A DNA stretch of 64,000 nucleotides. It comes from Myroides fluvii. Lineage in GTDB: Bacteria > Bacteroidota > Bacteroidia > Flavobacteriales > Flavobacteriaceae. Positions 45,515 through 54,454 of this stretch are shown here, in pieces. The position numbers were made by a program, and so were the translations under genes. Location: positions 2,996,501-3,060,500 of the forward strand of contig NZ_CP039934.1 of NCBI RefSeq assembly GCF_009792295.1, in the 5' to 3' direction. Under the pieces are notes generated by a model. The model did not search any database. It saw only the letters and a list, made by a program, of their open reading frames with translations, and was not told the DNA's origin. Each line of letters opens with the position of its first letter. The stretch's first letter is position 1.

Positions 45515-45662
45515 GGCTAAAAGTATTACACCCAAATATACACCCAATTTTTATACCATCATATACTATTTAACTACATTTACACGAACGACCAAAACTT
45601 TAACTTATTGATATGTAGTAAAATAACACATTAAAGGATTTAGTAAACCTATACGTGTTATT

Positions 45663-45707
45663 CCCTCTTTCTCCGCAAAGAAAACCGATAGTGTAACTAT
45701 CGGTTTT
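45663..45707 (+). other. tRNA-Ser-like 3' end with terminator, candidate attachment site
   Basis: CCCTCTTTCTCCGCAAAG resembles the T-stem/acceptor 3' end of a serine tRNA and is followed by a hairpin, AAAACCGATAG with CTATCGGTTTT, and a T run (45681-45707). No tRNA body precedes it. The 28-base core recurs as a direct repeat at 60795 with a single difference. It lies next to the integrase start, the expected position of attL or attR. Confidence 0.65.
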
Positions 45708-45709
45708 TT

Positions 45710-45761
45710 TATTTTGTAAAAAGAACGGAAAGCTCGCTTTCTGCGTTCTTTTTACAAAATA
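45710..45761. repeat. 18-bp perfect inverted repeat
   Basis: Bases 45710-45727 (TATTTTGTAAAAAGAACG) and 45744-45761 are exact reverse complements around 16 bases. It immediately follows the tRNA-like terminator and could be a second terminator or a structural element end. Confidence 0.75.
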
Positions 45762-45784
45762 AAAAAGTGGATAAGCGTAGCTTA

Positions 45785-46112
45785 TCTGTTTTCTTTGTGT
45801 CTATTTACCCCCTTTGGGATATGTAATCCCTTTTGTATAAACCGTAAATGTTTTCGTTAGATCCAATGCAACGAAGTATCTGTTTTCTTTGTGTCAATTA
45901 ACCCCCTTTGGGATATGTAATCCCTTTTGTATAACCCGTAAATGTTTTCGTTAGACCCAATGCAACGAAGTATCTGTTTTCTTTGTGTCTATTTACCCCC
46001 TTTGGGATATGCAATCCCTTGTGTATAACCCGTAAATGTTTTCGTTAGACCCAATGCAACGAAGTATCTGTTTTCTTTGTGTCTATTTACCCCCTTTGGG
46101 ATATGCAATCCC
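45785..46112. repeat. 94-bp tandem repeat, about 3.5 copies
   Basis: Units start at 45785, 45879, 45973 and 46067, exactly 94 bases apart, each beginning TCTGTTTTCTTTGTGTC and containing CCCTTTGGGATATG. Copies differ at only a few positions; the last is partial. No open frame crosses them. The unit contains ACGAAGTATC-like text that recurs downstream. This accounts for much of the non-coding stretch 45548-46639. Confidence 0.9.
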
Positions 46113-46310
46113 TCTCTTCAATAAAAATGAAAGTATCAACTGTCATACCGAGTGAAACGAGGTATCAAGCGTAATTATTCTTTCAAATGATATTTTCTTT
46201 TGTCTTGATACAAAAGAAACAAAAAATCAAGACGAATAACAAATACCGGTCAAAAGGAGACTTCTAAGCTAAAGGAAAAGGACTCACTTCGCTCAAACAG
46301 CTTTTCCTTT

Positions 46311-46562
46311 TTACGCTTATTTCGTCTTTTTTGACACTCGGAATTGGTTATGATGTCAAAGGAAATTGTCTTGCTATTGAAATATTCGTTGTAATTAAAA
46401 CTTTGATCTGCTCTTTTGGATTTTGTTTTGTCTTATTATAGTCCAATTTTCGGTTCGTAATCACCTCGACGTAGGAGAGGTCGATGAATCTACACTACGT
46501 TTCGATTTCATTTTACGCTTATTTCGTCTTTTTTGACACTCGGAATTGGTTATGAGGTCAAA
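46311..46562. repeat. 50-bp direct repeat pair
   Basis: A segment starting TTACGCTTATTTCGTCTTTT and ending in GGTTATGATGTCAAA (46311-46360) recurs at 46513-46562 with one base changed. The copies are 202 bases apart. No gene is seen between them. Confidence 0.85.
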
Positions 46563-46681
46563 TTATTCCTTTTAATCCCTTTGTGCAGTATAAACCTAAG
46601 AAGACTGAGTTAATTAAAAATATTTTTTAGCTTTGAATTTTGGATAGCGTTGATCAAAGAGTACTAATAAAAATAGGAGTA

Positions 46682-46951
46682 ATGGAGCATATGGAGCAGA
46701 TGGATATATTTGAAAATTATCTATTTTCAATTGGAGGATTGCAAGTTGAAGAGATTAAGATCACCTCCCAATTCTTTGAAGCTGTATCCTTAAAAAAAGG
46801 TGATTTTTTTATTCAGGAGAATGAAATCTGTCGCTATATTGGATGTATTGCCCATGGTGCTGTAAAAGCTTATGGTAGTGATAAAGAGGGTAAGGAAAAT
46901 ATAACTTGTTTTAAGTTTGAGAATGAATTACAAATCAACATTAATTTTTAG
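46682..46951 (+). pseudogene. Crp/Fnr-family regulator, N-terminal fragment
   Basis: About 90 codons from ATG 46682 encode the cyclic-nucleotide-binding beginning of a Crp/Fnr regulator: AVSLKKGDFFIQENEICRYI, IAHGAVKAYGSDKEGKENIT, CFKFENEL. The frame ends after the strand that normally precedes the dimerisation helix, so more than half the protein, including the DNA-binding domain, is missing. Family members are usually about 190 residues. No clear remainder is found in the following 500 bases. Confidence 0.7.
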
Positions 46952-47447
46952 TTGTGGCAGGATTCGATCTGCTTCTTGTAAATGTCTTTAAATCAATTAA
47001 ATTTCTTGTTGATAAGAAACAACTTACCTAATAGCTTACGCCTAAAAAAGTGAATAAATCCAAGATATTAGTGTTGTTTATTTTGAAAACCTCTTTGTTT
47101 TCAGTTGTTTTACAGGTTTTTCTTATTCAGATATGAAAGTACTAAGTAACAACTTTTGGATATTCCGAAAATGATTTGAAATAATAGGTGGAATTTTCAA
47201 AGGAAGAAAAGGTGTTTTTCGTACAATCAAATACAGTATGTATAATGATAGATAGCCTGAAGAGAATATACCGACTGATTGCCACCAATAAAGAGATTAA
47301 AGAAAATCAATGTTAGAAATATTGGCTTTATTTTTAATTTAGCTGTTGATTAAAATAATAAACATTTTACAACAAATATAAACGAATAGCTTTCACCAAA
47401 TTTGAGAGTTAACTGTAATTTTTTCCAAACTAAAACAAGTTAGTCAT
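46952..47447. other. Non-coding stretch between Crp fragment and acetyltransferase
   Basis: Nearly 500 bases without a defensible gene. Short open pieces near 47247-47311 might be relics of a deleted gene but give no recognisable family. Confidence 0.35.
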
Positions 47448-47987
47448 ATGAAGACAGATAAAATTGAATATGTAAGAAATGATGAAAATTTAAAAGAAAG
47501 TTTCATTAAAGCAGGCAAACTTCTTCAGATTTTTAATTCAATAGATTATGAAAACGTTGTAGATAAAATAGGTGTTTTAAAGGAACTTTTAGGAACAATA
47601 GGAGAGGGGATTTCTGTTGAACATAATTTTCATTGCGATTTAGGTGAAAATATACATGTGGGAGATAATTTTTATGCAGGATTTAATTGCACAATTCTTG
47701 ACATGGCGGAAGTTAGAATTGGAGATAATTGCTTGATAGCACCAAATGTAGGGATTTATACAGCAGGTCATAATATTAATCCAGTTGACCGATATAAAAC
47801 GGGTTATGCCAAACCAATAACAATTGGAAATAATGTATGGATTGGAGGTCATTGTGTAATAATTGGGGGAGTTAAAATTGGAGATAACTCAATTATTGCA
47901 GCAGGTTCAGTAGTAACTAAAGATGTTCCTGAGAATTCAATTTTTGCAGGAAATCCGGCTAAAAAAATTCGAAATATTGAGCAATAA
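47448..47987 (+). CDS. Hexapeptide-repeat sugar O-acetyltransferase
   Basis: 179 residues. The N-terminal segment resembles the maltose-acetyltransferase cap, though shortened. The left-handed beta-helix follows with hexapeptide turns (VGDNFYAGFNCTILDMA, IGDNCLIAPNV, IGNNVWIGGHCVIIGG, IGDNSIIAAGSVV) and the catalytic His in IYTAGHNINP near residue 107. This is the Maa/LacA group, which acetylates sugars using acetyl-CoA. It stands alone. A Maa-type gene on such islands can have detoxification roles, but its substrate cannot be read here. Confidence 0.88.
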   Translation: MKTDKIEYVRNDENLKESFIKAGKLLQIFNSIDYENVVDKIGVLKELLGTIGEGISVEHNFHCDLGENIHVGDNFYAGFNCTILDMAEVRIGDNCLIAPNVGIYTAGHNINPVDRYKTGYAKPITIGNNVWIGGHCVIIGGVKIGDNSIIAAGSVVTKDVPENSIFAGNPAKKIRNIEQ

Positions 47988-48137
47988 AATTATTGCAAAA
48001 TGGAGAGTGAATTTACGGCTAACTGAATGTTTCTGTTTTTATCATTTTACATTTTTATTTTAGTTATAGAACAAATCTGCTATCCGACACTGTTTTATCA
48101 TTGGCAACTTTTTAAAACGATATGATTTTTATGACAA

Positions 48138-48210
48138 GAGCCGTATGAAACGAGAGTTTCACGTACGGTTCTGTGAGAGGCCTGAGTTGAAATACTTTTG
48201 CCTACTTGAC
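48138..48210 (+). ncRNA. Group II intron 3' end (domains V and VI), orphan
   Basis: Bases 48138-48171 fold as a textbook domain V: GAGCCGT pairs with ACGGTTC, then a small bulge, then GAAAC/GTTTC capped by a GAGA tetraloop. The following AGGCC..TTTTGCCTACTTGAC looks like domain VI with its branch-site end, so the intron would finish near 48210. No intron-encoded reverse transcriptase is present upstream; the acetyltransferase gene ends at 47987. This is therefore a truncated intron relic. Confidence 0.8.
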
Positions 48211-48228
48211 TTTGTAATCTAGGGGGCT

Positions 48229-48891
48229 TTATTCAAAGCTTAACCCCCTAAATTCATCTGTAGTTAGTTTTTGGCCAAAGTGATGTACAATTTCATTTAA
48301 AAAGTAATCTTGTTGCATTTGGTTAAAAGCTGAGGTAGCATCTGAGATGACAAACGTATTATATCCTTTTTCATGTGCATCTCTAAAGGTACTTTCAATA
48401 CAAACCTGTGTTGCATATCCAACAAGGTAGAGGTTATCTATTTTATTGTTTCTTAGATAAACATCTAAATTAGAACCAGTAAATCCACTAGCTCCAGTGC
48501 GACCTGTTACTACAAACTCGTGTGCTAAAGGTTTTACTGTTTCAAAAAAAGCTGTACCAAATTCATTTTCTTGAAAGGTTCCTGCATTTGGAATAGCCTT
48601 GCGAAGCCCTGCTTCAGCTTTACCCATCTCTGGATATCCTTTTTTAAAGCGCAATCCTACGTGAATGACTTCCATTTTGTTCTCTCGGGCGTACTGAAGT
48701 ACCTTTTCAATGTTAGTAATAGCGTTTAGCATCATTTGAGTGTCTTGAATTAAAGCTTTGTTCAGCTTCCCTTCTGGATGCATCCATTCATTTTGCGTTT
48801 CAATTAAAATTAAAGCAGACTTTGCAGCAGTTTGAGCTAGAATTGTATTCATAAATAATAGATTTAGAAGTAATAAAAATGCTTTTTTCAT
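48229..48891 (-). CDS. Exported isochorismatase-like cysteine hydrolase
   Basis: 220 residues. A signal peptide (MKKAFLLLLNLLFMNTILAQ) makes this a periplasmic or exported version of the isochorismatase fold. The cysteine is in YATQVCIESTFRDA near 168. The usual catalytic Asp on the first strand is Glu here (ALILIETQNEW near 30), and the usual lysine position reads VVTGRTGASGF, so the triad is altered. It is translated with the upstream NTF2-like gene (one-base overlap), and the pair is divergent from a MerR regulator. The substrate is unknown. Confidence 0.8.
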   Translation of the reverse strand: MKKAFLLLLNLLFMNTILAQTAAKSALILIETQNEWMHPEGKLNKALIQDTQMMLNAITNIEKVLQYARENKMEVIHVGLRFKKGYPEMGKAEAGLRKAIPNAGTFQENEFGTAFFETVKPLAHEFVVTGRTGASGFTGSNLDVYLRNNKIDNLYLVGYATQVCIESTFRDAHEKGYNTFVISDATSAFNQMQQDYFLNEIVHHFGQKLTTDEFRGLSFE

Positions 48892-49379
48892 TATAAATCA
48901 AGATGTAAAGGGTTCGTACTATATTCTTTCGATATTTTAGATACCGCCATCCAGGAATCGTCAAATTTGATGTAGGATAAATAATCGGTTATAATTAGTT
49001 CCTTGTCTCTGAAAAATTCTGTTTTAACAACAGCTGTACAATCCGTTAGATCCAATACTGCTATTGTATAGTTGAGATTCCGAATACCTGAGCTCATTTT
49101 CTCAGCAGAGTTTTTATAGGCTTGAACAATCTCGATCCACTGATCTAAAGAGAGTTTAAACACTTCGTTTCCTTGGGGAACTAAAATATGAAAGGCAGGA
49201 TGGAAGCCTTGTCTCATTTGTTCCACATTCAATTGGTTTAAAGCCCCTTGAGCGAAGGTTCGTTCCACTAGACTAATGAGTTCGTTTTTTGTGTGTTGTG
49301 AAGGTGAATTTTGTGCTGACATGCTAGCTGTTTTTAGTGTGGTTACTACGAGTACTAGAATAAAAAATGTTCGTATCAT
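48891..49379 (-). CDS. Exported NTF2-like (SnoaL/lumazine-binding-like) protein
   Basis: 162 residues with a signal peptide (MIRTFFILVLVVTTLKTASMSA). The rest matches the NTF2-like cone fold used by small ligand-binding proteins: a helix (LISLVERTFAQGALNQLN), a PAFHILVPQG strand, and the C-terminal YLSYIKFDDSWMAVSKI strand pair. First gene of the minus-strand pair with the hydrolase, and divergent from MerR. Function unknown; it could bind the compound that the hydrolase acts on. Confidence 0.75.
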   Translation of the reverse strand: MIRTFFILVLVVTTLKTASMSAQNSPSQHTKNELISLVERTFAQGALNQLNVEQMRQGFHPAFHILVPQGNEVFKLSLDQWIEIVQAYKNSAEKMSSGIRNLNYTIAVLDLTDCTAVVKTEFFRDKELIITDYLSYIKFDDSWMAVSKISKEYSTNPLHLDL

Positions 49380-49405
49380 ACATTAGATGTTTATATGTGA
49401 CTTTA

Positions 49406-49480
49406 ATTGTAAGTAATTTACAATTGCAAATGAAGGACTTATATTTTATATTTACAACATTAATTGTAAATAAATTACAA
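49406..49480. promoter_or_regulatory. Paired operator palindromes in the MerR divergent promoter
   Basis: ATTGTAA-N5-TTACAAT at 49406-49424 and ATTGTAA-N5-TTACAAA at 49463-49480 are two near-identical dyads 57 bases apart, one near each divergent start. They are likely binding sites of the MerR-type regulator at 49482. Confidence 0.7.
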
Positions 49481-49481
49481 A

Positions 49482-49805
49482 ATGAAGAAAAGTAAGGATA
49501 CGACTGATTTGTCTTTTGACTTTGATTTTCTAGATAAGCTGGTGGTTGGAATAGGGGAGGTTGCCCAAATTACGGGGATTCCGACACGTCAAATTAGATA
49601 TTGGGAAGAGAAAGGAATCGTTACAAGTTTAACGGAAGAAGAAGGAAAAAACAGAAGATACAATTACGAGAATATCAAAAAAATGTTGTTGATTAAAGAA
49701 CTAATGGAAGAGGGATACACTTTAGATGCTTCAGCAGACAAAGTAAAAAAACGCATGGAGATGATTGAGGATACTTTAAACAAGCTTAAAAAGCATAAAG
49801 AATAA
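49482..49805 (+). CDS. MerR-family transcriptional regulator
   Basis: 107 residues. The HTH-wing is clear: GIGEVAQITGIPTRQIRYWE near 22-41, then KGIVTSL and NRRYNYENIKKMLLIKELM. A C-terminal helix (KVKKRMEMIEDTLNKLKK) would form the dimer coil. There is no separate ligand domain, so it is a short member of the family. It is divergently transcribed from the exported NTF2-like/hydrolase pair and probably controls both directions through two dyads in the shared promoter. Confidence 0.88.
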   Translation: MKKSKDTTDLSFDFDFLDKLVVGIGEVAQITGIPTRQIRYWEEKGIVTSLTEEEGKNRRYNYENIKKMLLIKELMEEGYTLDASADKVKKRMEMIEDTLNKLKKHKE

Positions 49806-50168
49806 GGATTAACCCAAGTTAGGGAAAGCTTGCTTGGGTCTTACAAAAGAATTCATCTGATTTATTGGCTTTCGCTATTAATCATGGTTTCTAAGCTGGC
49901 GAAATACTGAGTAATTGTCTTGCTACTTTAGCCTTTACCCATTCAAGAGAACTTTGTTTTGTTTAGCTAATAATTGTTTGAGCTCTCCAATAATTGTTTG
50001 AGCAAACAATCTTAAATCTTCTTTGGTGATTTGATTGTCTATGATCGTTGTTTTTTAGGTTAAACAACTAAGGTAAATGGATATAATAAGATTAGTGTAG
50101 TAGGAAGGTAAAGAGTATACTGGGCTTTAAATGTGCATGTATAGAACTTAGTAGTTCGTAAAAGATTA
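49806..50168. other. Non-coding stretch after merR
   Basis: A weak hairpin (ACCCAAG/CTTGGGT, 49812-49839) may terminate merR. AATAATTGTTTGAGC occurs twice, near 49969 and 49990. I see nothing else in the remaining bases up to the convergent gene end at 50169. Confidence 0.4.
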
Positions 50169-51761
50169 TTAGCTCCTTTGATCTACTATTGTTTTTAACT
50201 CAGCTTGTAATTGAGTAATGATTTCTATCAGTACTTCTGTTTTTTCTGTATCAAAATTAATAAGTCGTTGATGTAGTACTCTATAGAAATCTAATAAAGA
50301 AAAAAACTTGCTACCGAATTTATCAAATAAGTATTGATACTTATTTAAGTCAGTATTCACATTTACACAAAGTAACCATAAAGAGTAACTAGATAAGTAA
50401 TTAGGTAAGTATGATAAATGAGCTAATATATATGTTCTACAAAATGACATAAAATAAAGTGATAGTAGATAAGGAATACTTGGCTTGCATTGTTGGTTCT
50501 TTTTTAGTTTCTGTAGATTCTTGAGGAGTTCTTTAGCCGTATTATTAGTGACTGAATTATAGTAGTATAGATCCGTATATAAGGATGTGTGAGGGACTAA
50601 CCAATGTAGTGATGCATTGTATTTACTAGATGAATAAATCTTGTTCTCCTTTTTTATAATATTAGCAAAGAAATCTTGTGAGCTGTATAATTCTGTTTGA
50701 ATCCATATTTTCGTATGGGCTATAATAACAAAGTTCGTTTGCTTATTAAACTTATCTTGTAAACGTGACTCCAAGTTCTTAATCTGTTCGTTTTCAAACT
50801 TATCTCCTATGATAAAAAGATAGTAAATAGTTTGGTTACAAAGAATTAACGTCTTGTACAGATAAATTTCTTCTATACACTGATTTTGATTTAAGCATCT
50901 TTCAATGATGATATCATGAAAAGTATCTTGTTTATTTAGTTCTATAGTTACCTCTGCAATCGCAGGAATGGTTGTTGGGTGTTTGATTAAACGTTTTAAA
51001 GACTGAAAGCGGTCTTGAATAAAATTATGAAGTACGTTTTCAATAGTATTAAAAGCCTCAAAGCACTCATGATAATAAACTTCTCTGTCCTCTTCTATTG
51101 CTTCTTTTACTCTGTTTATTAAAGCAATAAGGTAGTATTCCTCTTCGTTTCTTTTAAGAAATAAACTTTCAATCTCTGGATTAAACTTGCTTATCGCTTT
51201 AATTCGTTGATGTAAGTTATTGATGGAGGTTGTATGTCCGATATAGAGTTCTTCTAAATACTGTAGATGTAATTCAAATAAACGCTCGTAAAGAAGAAAC
51301 ACGCTTGAAACAGCGTCTAAAGACTTATGTGTATTAAGTTCAGAACTTAAAAGGTCGTGATCTTGGAAATATCTCTTTTTATAAATACTGTATTGATCAT
51401 TAAACTCTTTGAAGCTTCTTGTAGCAAGTTTAGTAAAATCAATTCCTTCTTGCTGATAAACTAGATGCTCTTCTTGGTAGATAAGCTCTATTAGAGGATA
51501 ACCATGTTTAAACTTGTATATCAAAGCATTATAATCAAATAACAATACGATGATACCGTAGTTCTTAAATAGTTTCTTAATTCCTTTGCGATTGGCAATA
51601 ATGTCAATATCACTTCTATTATTTAGGTGTATAAGTAAATAGGAAGTCATCTCTATAGTATTACTACAATAGTAAATTTCTAATACAGAAGGAAACTCTG
51701 TAATAATCTCTTTAAGCTGATTACTTAAAAAGTCGTTGATAGGAAAAATAGTTGTTTTCAT
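50169..51761 (-). CDS. Hypothetical 530-residue protein
   Basis: No family recognised. Residues 1-60 read like an alpha/beta start (YYCSNTIEMTSYLLIHLN, SDIDIIANRKGIKKL), vaguely nucleotidyltransferase-like but without the required GS..D-x-D pattern. Residues ~140-270 are strongly helical (LLYERLFELHLQYLEELYIG, ECFEAFNTIENVLHNFIQ), and a second alpha/beta stretch near 320-360 is followed by more helices. It is cytoplasmic with no signal. It is divergent from the XRE gene at 51940, so that regulator may control it. Confidence 0.6.
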   Translation of the reverse strand: MKTTIFPINDFLSNQLKEIITEFPSVLEIYYCSNTIEMTSYLLIHLNNRSDIDIIANRKGIKKLFKNYGIIVLLFDYNALIYKFKHGYPLIELIYQEEHLVYQQEGIDFTKLATRSFKEFNDQYSIYKKRYFQDHDLLSSELNTHKSLDAVSSVFLLYERLFELHLQYLEELYIGHTTSINNLHQRIKAISKFNPEIESLFLKRNEEEYYLIALINRVKEAIEEDREVYYHECFEAFNTIENVLHNFIQDRFQSLKRLIKHPTTIPAIAEVTIELNKQDTFHDIIIERCLNQNQCIEEIYLYKTLILCNQTIYYLFIIGDKFENEQIKNLESRLQDKFNKQTNFVIIAHTKIWIQTELYSSQDFFANIIKKENKIYSSSKYNASLHWLVPHTSLYTDLYYYNSVTNNTAKELLKNLQKLKKNQQCKPSIPYLLSLYFMSFCRTYILAHLSYLPNYLSSYSLWLLCVNVNTDLNKYQYLFDKFGSKFFSLLDFYRVLHQRLINFDTEKTEVLIEIITQLQAELKTIVDQRS

Positions 51762-51939
51762 AATTATTTATTTTTTTGATTTGATTAAAATTCAATAGAA
51801 CTCATTGAGTAAACTATGCTATCAAGAAGTATAATATTCTCATTAGGGGATATTTTACAAGATAATTTTCTAACTTTACCATTCAATCTTTTTAAATCAT
51901 TGGCTTTATCTTTGAGCCTTCTTAACTCAGTTATTCATT

Positions 51940-52335
51940 ATGGAACATAAAATACATCAAGGAAGAAATGTAAAGCGTTTTAGAGAAATGCTTGGAATCA
52001 AACAAGAGGTTCTTGCTTTTGATTTAGGAGAAGATTGGAATCAAAAGAAAATTTCTTTACTTGAACAGAAAGAAGTCATTGATCATTCACTGTTACAGCA
52101 AATATCAAAGGTGCTAAAAATACCTGTTGAAGCGATTGAGAGTTTTGATGAAGAACAGGCGATTAATTTGATATCTAATTCCGTATCATTTGAGAACTGT
52201 CAACACCCCTCTTTTTTTAATTATCAACCTAATTTTAATCCAATTGATAAGGTGATAGAGTTATATGAACGCATGTTACAACAACAAAAAGAAATGATAG
52301 AAAAATTAGAACGGTTAATAGAAGAGAAAAAATAA
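51940..52335 (+). CDS. XRE-family HTH protein
   Basis: 131 residues. The HTH (GRNVKRFREMLGIKQEVLAF, then NQKKISLLEQKEVIDHSL) is followed by a LQQISKVLKIPVEAIESF helix and a C-terminal coiled coil (YERMLQQQKEMIEKLERLI). This is the small single-HTH regulator type frequent in flavobacterial islands. A TATCTTTG at 51907-51914 fits a -7 promoter element 26 bases before the ATG. Divergent from the 530-residue hypothetical. Confidence 0.82.
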   Translation: MEHKIHQGRNVKRFREMLGIKQEVLAFDLGEDWNQKKISLLEQKEVIDHSLLQQISKVLKIPVEAIESFDEEQAINLISNSVSFENCQHPSFFNYQPNFNPIDKVIELYERMLQQQKEMIEKLERLIEEKK

Positions 52336-52429
52336 AACTTAAAAAATGAAATGTAACATTTAGCCTTATATCTAGATTTCTGTAAAAAAGTTCTTATAAA
52401 CTTTTTTAAGATAACAAATTGAAAGTAAC

Positions 52430-53068
52430 ATGAACCTAAATAAAAACACAAACTCAATCCTAACATTAGTTTTTTCTATTTTTGCTTTAATTATTAGTAT
52501 AAGATCATGTGATATTTCAAAAGACGCTCTTAATTATGCCAAAACAATAGAAGCATTTAAATTAACCCCAGGATTATTAGTAGAGTGTGATACTATAGAT
52601 GTAAAATTTGATTTAACTAATCAAGCAGTTTTACAAGGTTTAAGAATTGTTTTTCCAGATAAAGTAACTTCAAATTTTTTAGATTTAAAAACTAAACCTT
52701 ATAGTATAAATCAATACATTTTAAGTAGTAAAGTAAAAGGTTATATAGAATCAAAAATTCAAATATCTGATTCCATAGCTGTTATAGGAAATATTAATAT
52801 TCCTATTATTGTAAACTATTCTGCTATGGTTAATGGTTCTTCACAATATTTAAGAGAAAATAGAGTTTTAATATTTGATGTACATTTTGAAAAAAATCTA
52901 TCTAAAATAACATTAAATAGCAGTTATTTAATAAACAGAGTTGGATATCCAATTAAAGAAGTATCTTATTGGTATAATCCATTTGGAAAGTCAAAACAAG
53001 AAAAAGTTTCAGAGCAAGACAACTTAGATGTTAAAAACCTATTAGATGAGCAGTTAAATAATTTATAG
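52430..53068 (+). CDS. Hypothetical membrane-anchored protein
   Basis: 212 residues. One hydrophobic N-terminal span (ILTLVFSIFALIISIRSC near 10-27) probably anchors it in the inner membrane with the rest outside. The remainder is predicted beta-rich and polar with no motif that I recognise. It lies 94 bases downstream of the XRE gene on the same strand; no terminator is seen between them, so they may be co-transcribed. Confidence 0.6.
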   Translation: MNLNKNTNSILTLVFSIFALIISIRSCDISKDALNYAKTIEAFKLTPGLLVECDTIDVKFDLTNQAVLQGLRIVFPDKVTSNFLDLKTKPYSINQYILSSKVKGYIESKIQISDSIAVIGNINIPIIVNYSAMVNGSSQYLRENRVLIFDVHFEKNLSKITLNSSYLINRVGYPIKEVSYWYNPFGKSKQEKVSEQDNLDVKNLLDEQLNNL

Positions 53069-53180
53069 TATTTTTTTATTAATATTTTCTTGTAATTAAT
53101 TAAAGTAAAAATAATCCAAAAGGTACCCCTACCTAGATTGTGGTAATATTTTCTTTAAACATTATTCAATGGAGTAATTG

Positions 53181-53846
53181 TTATTTATTGGAATTAATAT
53201 CTTGAAGTCTTTTATCTACAATAACAATAATATCAAATACTTCTTTGAAATAGTTAAAAGCATTATCAATAGCGTGGTCTTGTATGTGTAATTGAGCTAT
53301 AGCTGGACTTAATGTTGAAATAGTTTTTTCTTCATATGGTATATTCTCTAATCCATTATTATTTAAAATGTCATTAATTGAGTACATTCTACCTGAAAAA
53401 AAATTTGCTGTATTCTTAATAATTTTTTTTGTTTCTGAATGAGAATATGGATTTCTGTAATTATTTTTAAAGTCCTTTAAACACTTATATTCTACATCAC
53501 TAATTAAATTAATATTTTTCAACTTAGCTAAAGTATTATTTAAAATTTCATTATCAAAATCATATGATTCTAATAACTTAATGTTGTAAAGGTTATCATC
53601 TGAATAATTTAACCCCGTTGTTCCATGCTCAATTATTGACAACTTTACAAATCTTTCAAGTATATGATTTGTAACACATATACTTGCTATATAATTGTTT
53701 AAAAGAAGACAATTAATGTTCTCATTTATAAGAGTTTTCAAACTACAAAATGAATATAAATCTCTTGAATCAATATATGGAAAATATCTATCAATATTGT
53801 TATTGATATTATCTGTAAGGTGCTGAATATAAAACTCTTTATTCAT
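53181..53846 (-). CDS. Hypothetical HEPN-like protein
   Basis: 221 residues, all-helical in appearance. FKNNYRNPYSHSETKK near 150-165 contains R-N-P-Y-S-H, an R-x4-H motif in the position typical of HEPN ribonuclease domains, after a conserved-looking helix (ASICVTNHILERFVKLSII). It stands alone next to DUF3408 copy B on the same strand, a cargo position. It may be a toxin-like or defence protein. The HEPN call rests on one motif and fold impression only. Confidence 0.5.
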   Translation of the reverse strand: MNKEFYIQHLTDNINNNIDRYFPYIDSRDLYSFCSLKTLINENINCLLLNNYIASICVTNHILERFVKLSIIEHGTTGLNYSDDNLYNIKLLESYDFDNEILNNTLAKLKNINLISDVEYKCLKDFKNNYRNPYSHSETKKIIKNTANFFSGRMYSINDILNNNGLENIPYEEKTISTLSPAIAQLHIQDHAIDNAFNYFKEVFDIIVIVDKRLQDINSNK

Positions 53847-54019
53847 TTTTCTATTTTATACAAAGATACAAATTTTAGTAAATCTCAATTTCCGAGATTA
53901 AAGATAGGTAATATTTAATCGTTAGATAATAAGAGAGTCTTCTTTATAAATACTTGACTAAAACTTTAATTTTTTTTCTTAGTTGTAACTTCATCCATAA
54001 TTAGTTTTAAATACAGCAT

Positions 54020-54454
54020 TTAAAATATAGGCTTATTCTTATCATTAAAACTTGTAGTTATCTGCTGTTCAAACTCATTGAAATGATGCTCTAATAAATT
54101 GTATAAATAAGCATAGATAGTTAGTTTATTATCTGCGATGACCTGAACAATTCGAGAAAGTATCTTGTGATGCTCAGGATCAATATAAACCGATTTTCCA
54201 TGACGTGCTATGCTTTTTACATCTTTAAAAAAGAGGTCTTCATACTCCGTGATATCATATTCTTTAGTAAGTGGGAGGGCTTTTTTTACACGCTTTTGTT
54301 TCTTAGGTTCTTCTTTTGTTTCTTCTTGCTCATCTCTTATACCAGGAGCATTCAGTTCAGCCTCTGTAAATCCCTTAAGTCTTACGCCGTCAACCATTAG
54401 TGCCATCATCGCTTCTTCGTCAATTCTAGGTTTCTTTTTAAATTCTTCGTTCAT
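54020..54454 (-). CDS. DUF3408 domain protein (copy B)
   Basis: 144 residues, the same length as copy A and clearly homologous over its whole length (DEEAMMALMVDGVRLKGFTE, ELNAPGIRDE, ARHGKSVYIDPEHHKILSRI, YLYNLLEHHFNEFEQQI). The variable part is the charged linker. It retains an open frame, so it is not obviously decayed. No tra or parA gene follows it. As with copy A, its leader and palindrome abut a defence island on the other side. Confidence 0.87.
   Translation of the reverse strand: MNEEFKKKPRIDEEAMMALMVDGVRLKGFTEAELNAPGIRDEQEETKEEPKKQKRVKKALPLTKEYDITEYEDLFFKDVKSIARHGKSVYIDPEHHKILSRIVQVIADNKLTIYAYLYNLLEHHFNEFEQQITTSFNDKNKPIF

Noticed and set aside
45663..45675. Intact tRNA-Ser gene
   Set aside because: Only the 3' end resembles a tRNA; no anticodon or D arm is found upstream here or at 60795.
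45785..46112. CRISPR array
   Set aside because: The units are adjacent 94-bp tandem copies without unique spacers, and no cas genes are present.
50169..51761. Nucleotidyltransferase/HEPN fusion
   Set aside because: The SDIDII string lacks the required GS..DxD context and no R-x4-H motif is clear, so I kept it as hypothetical.
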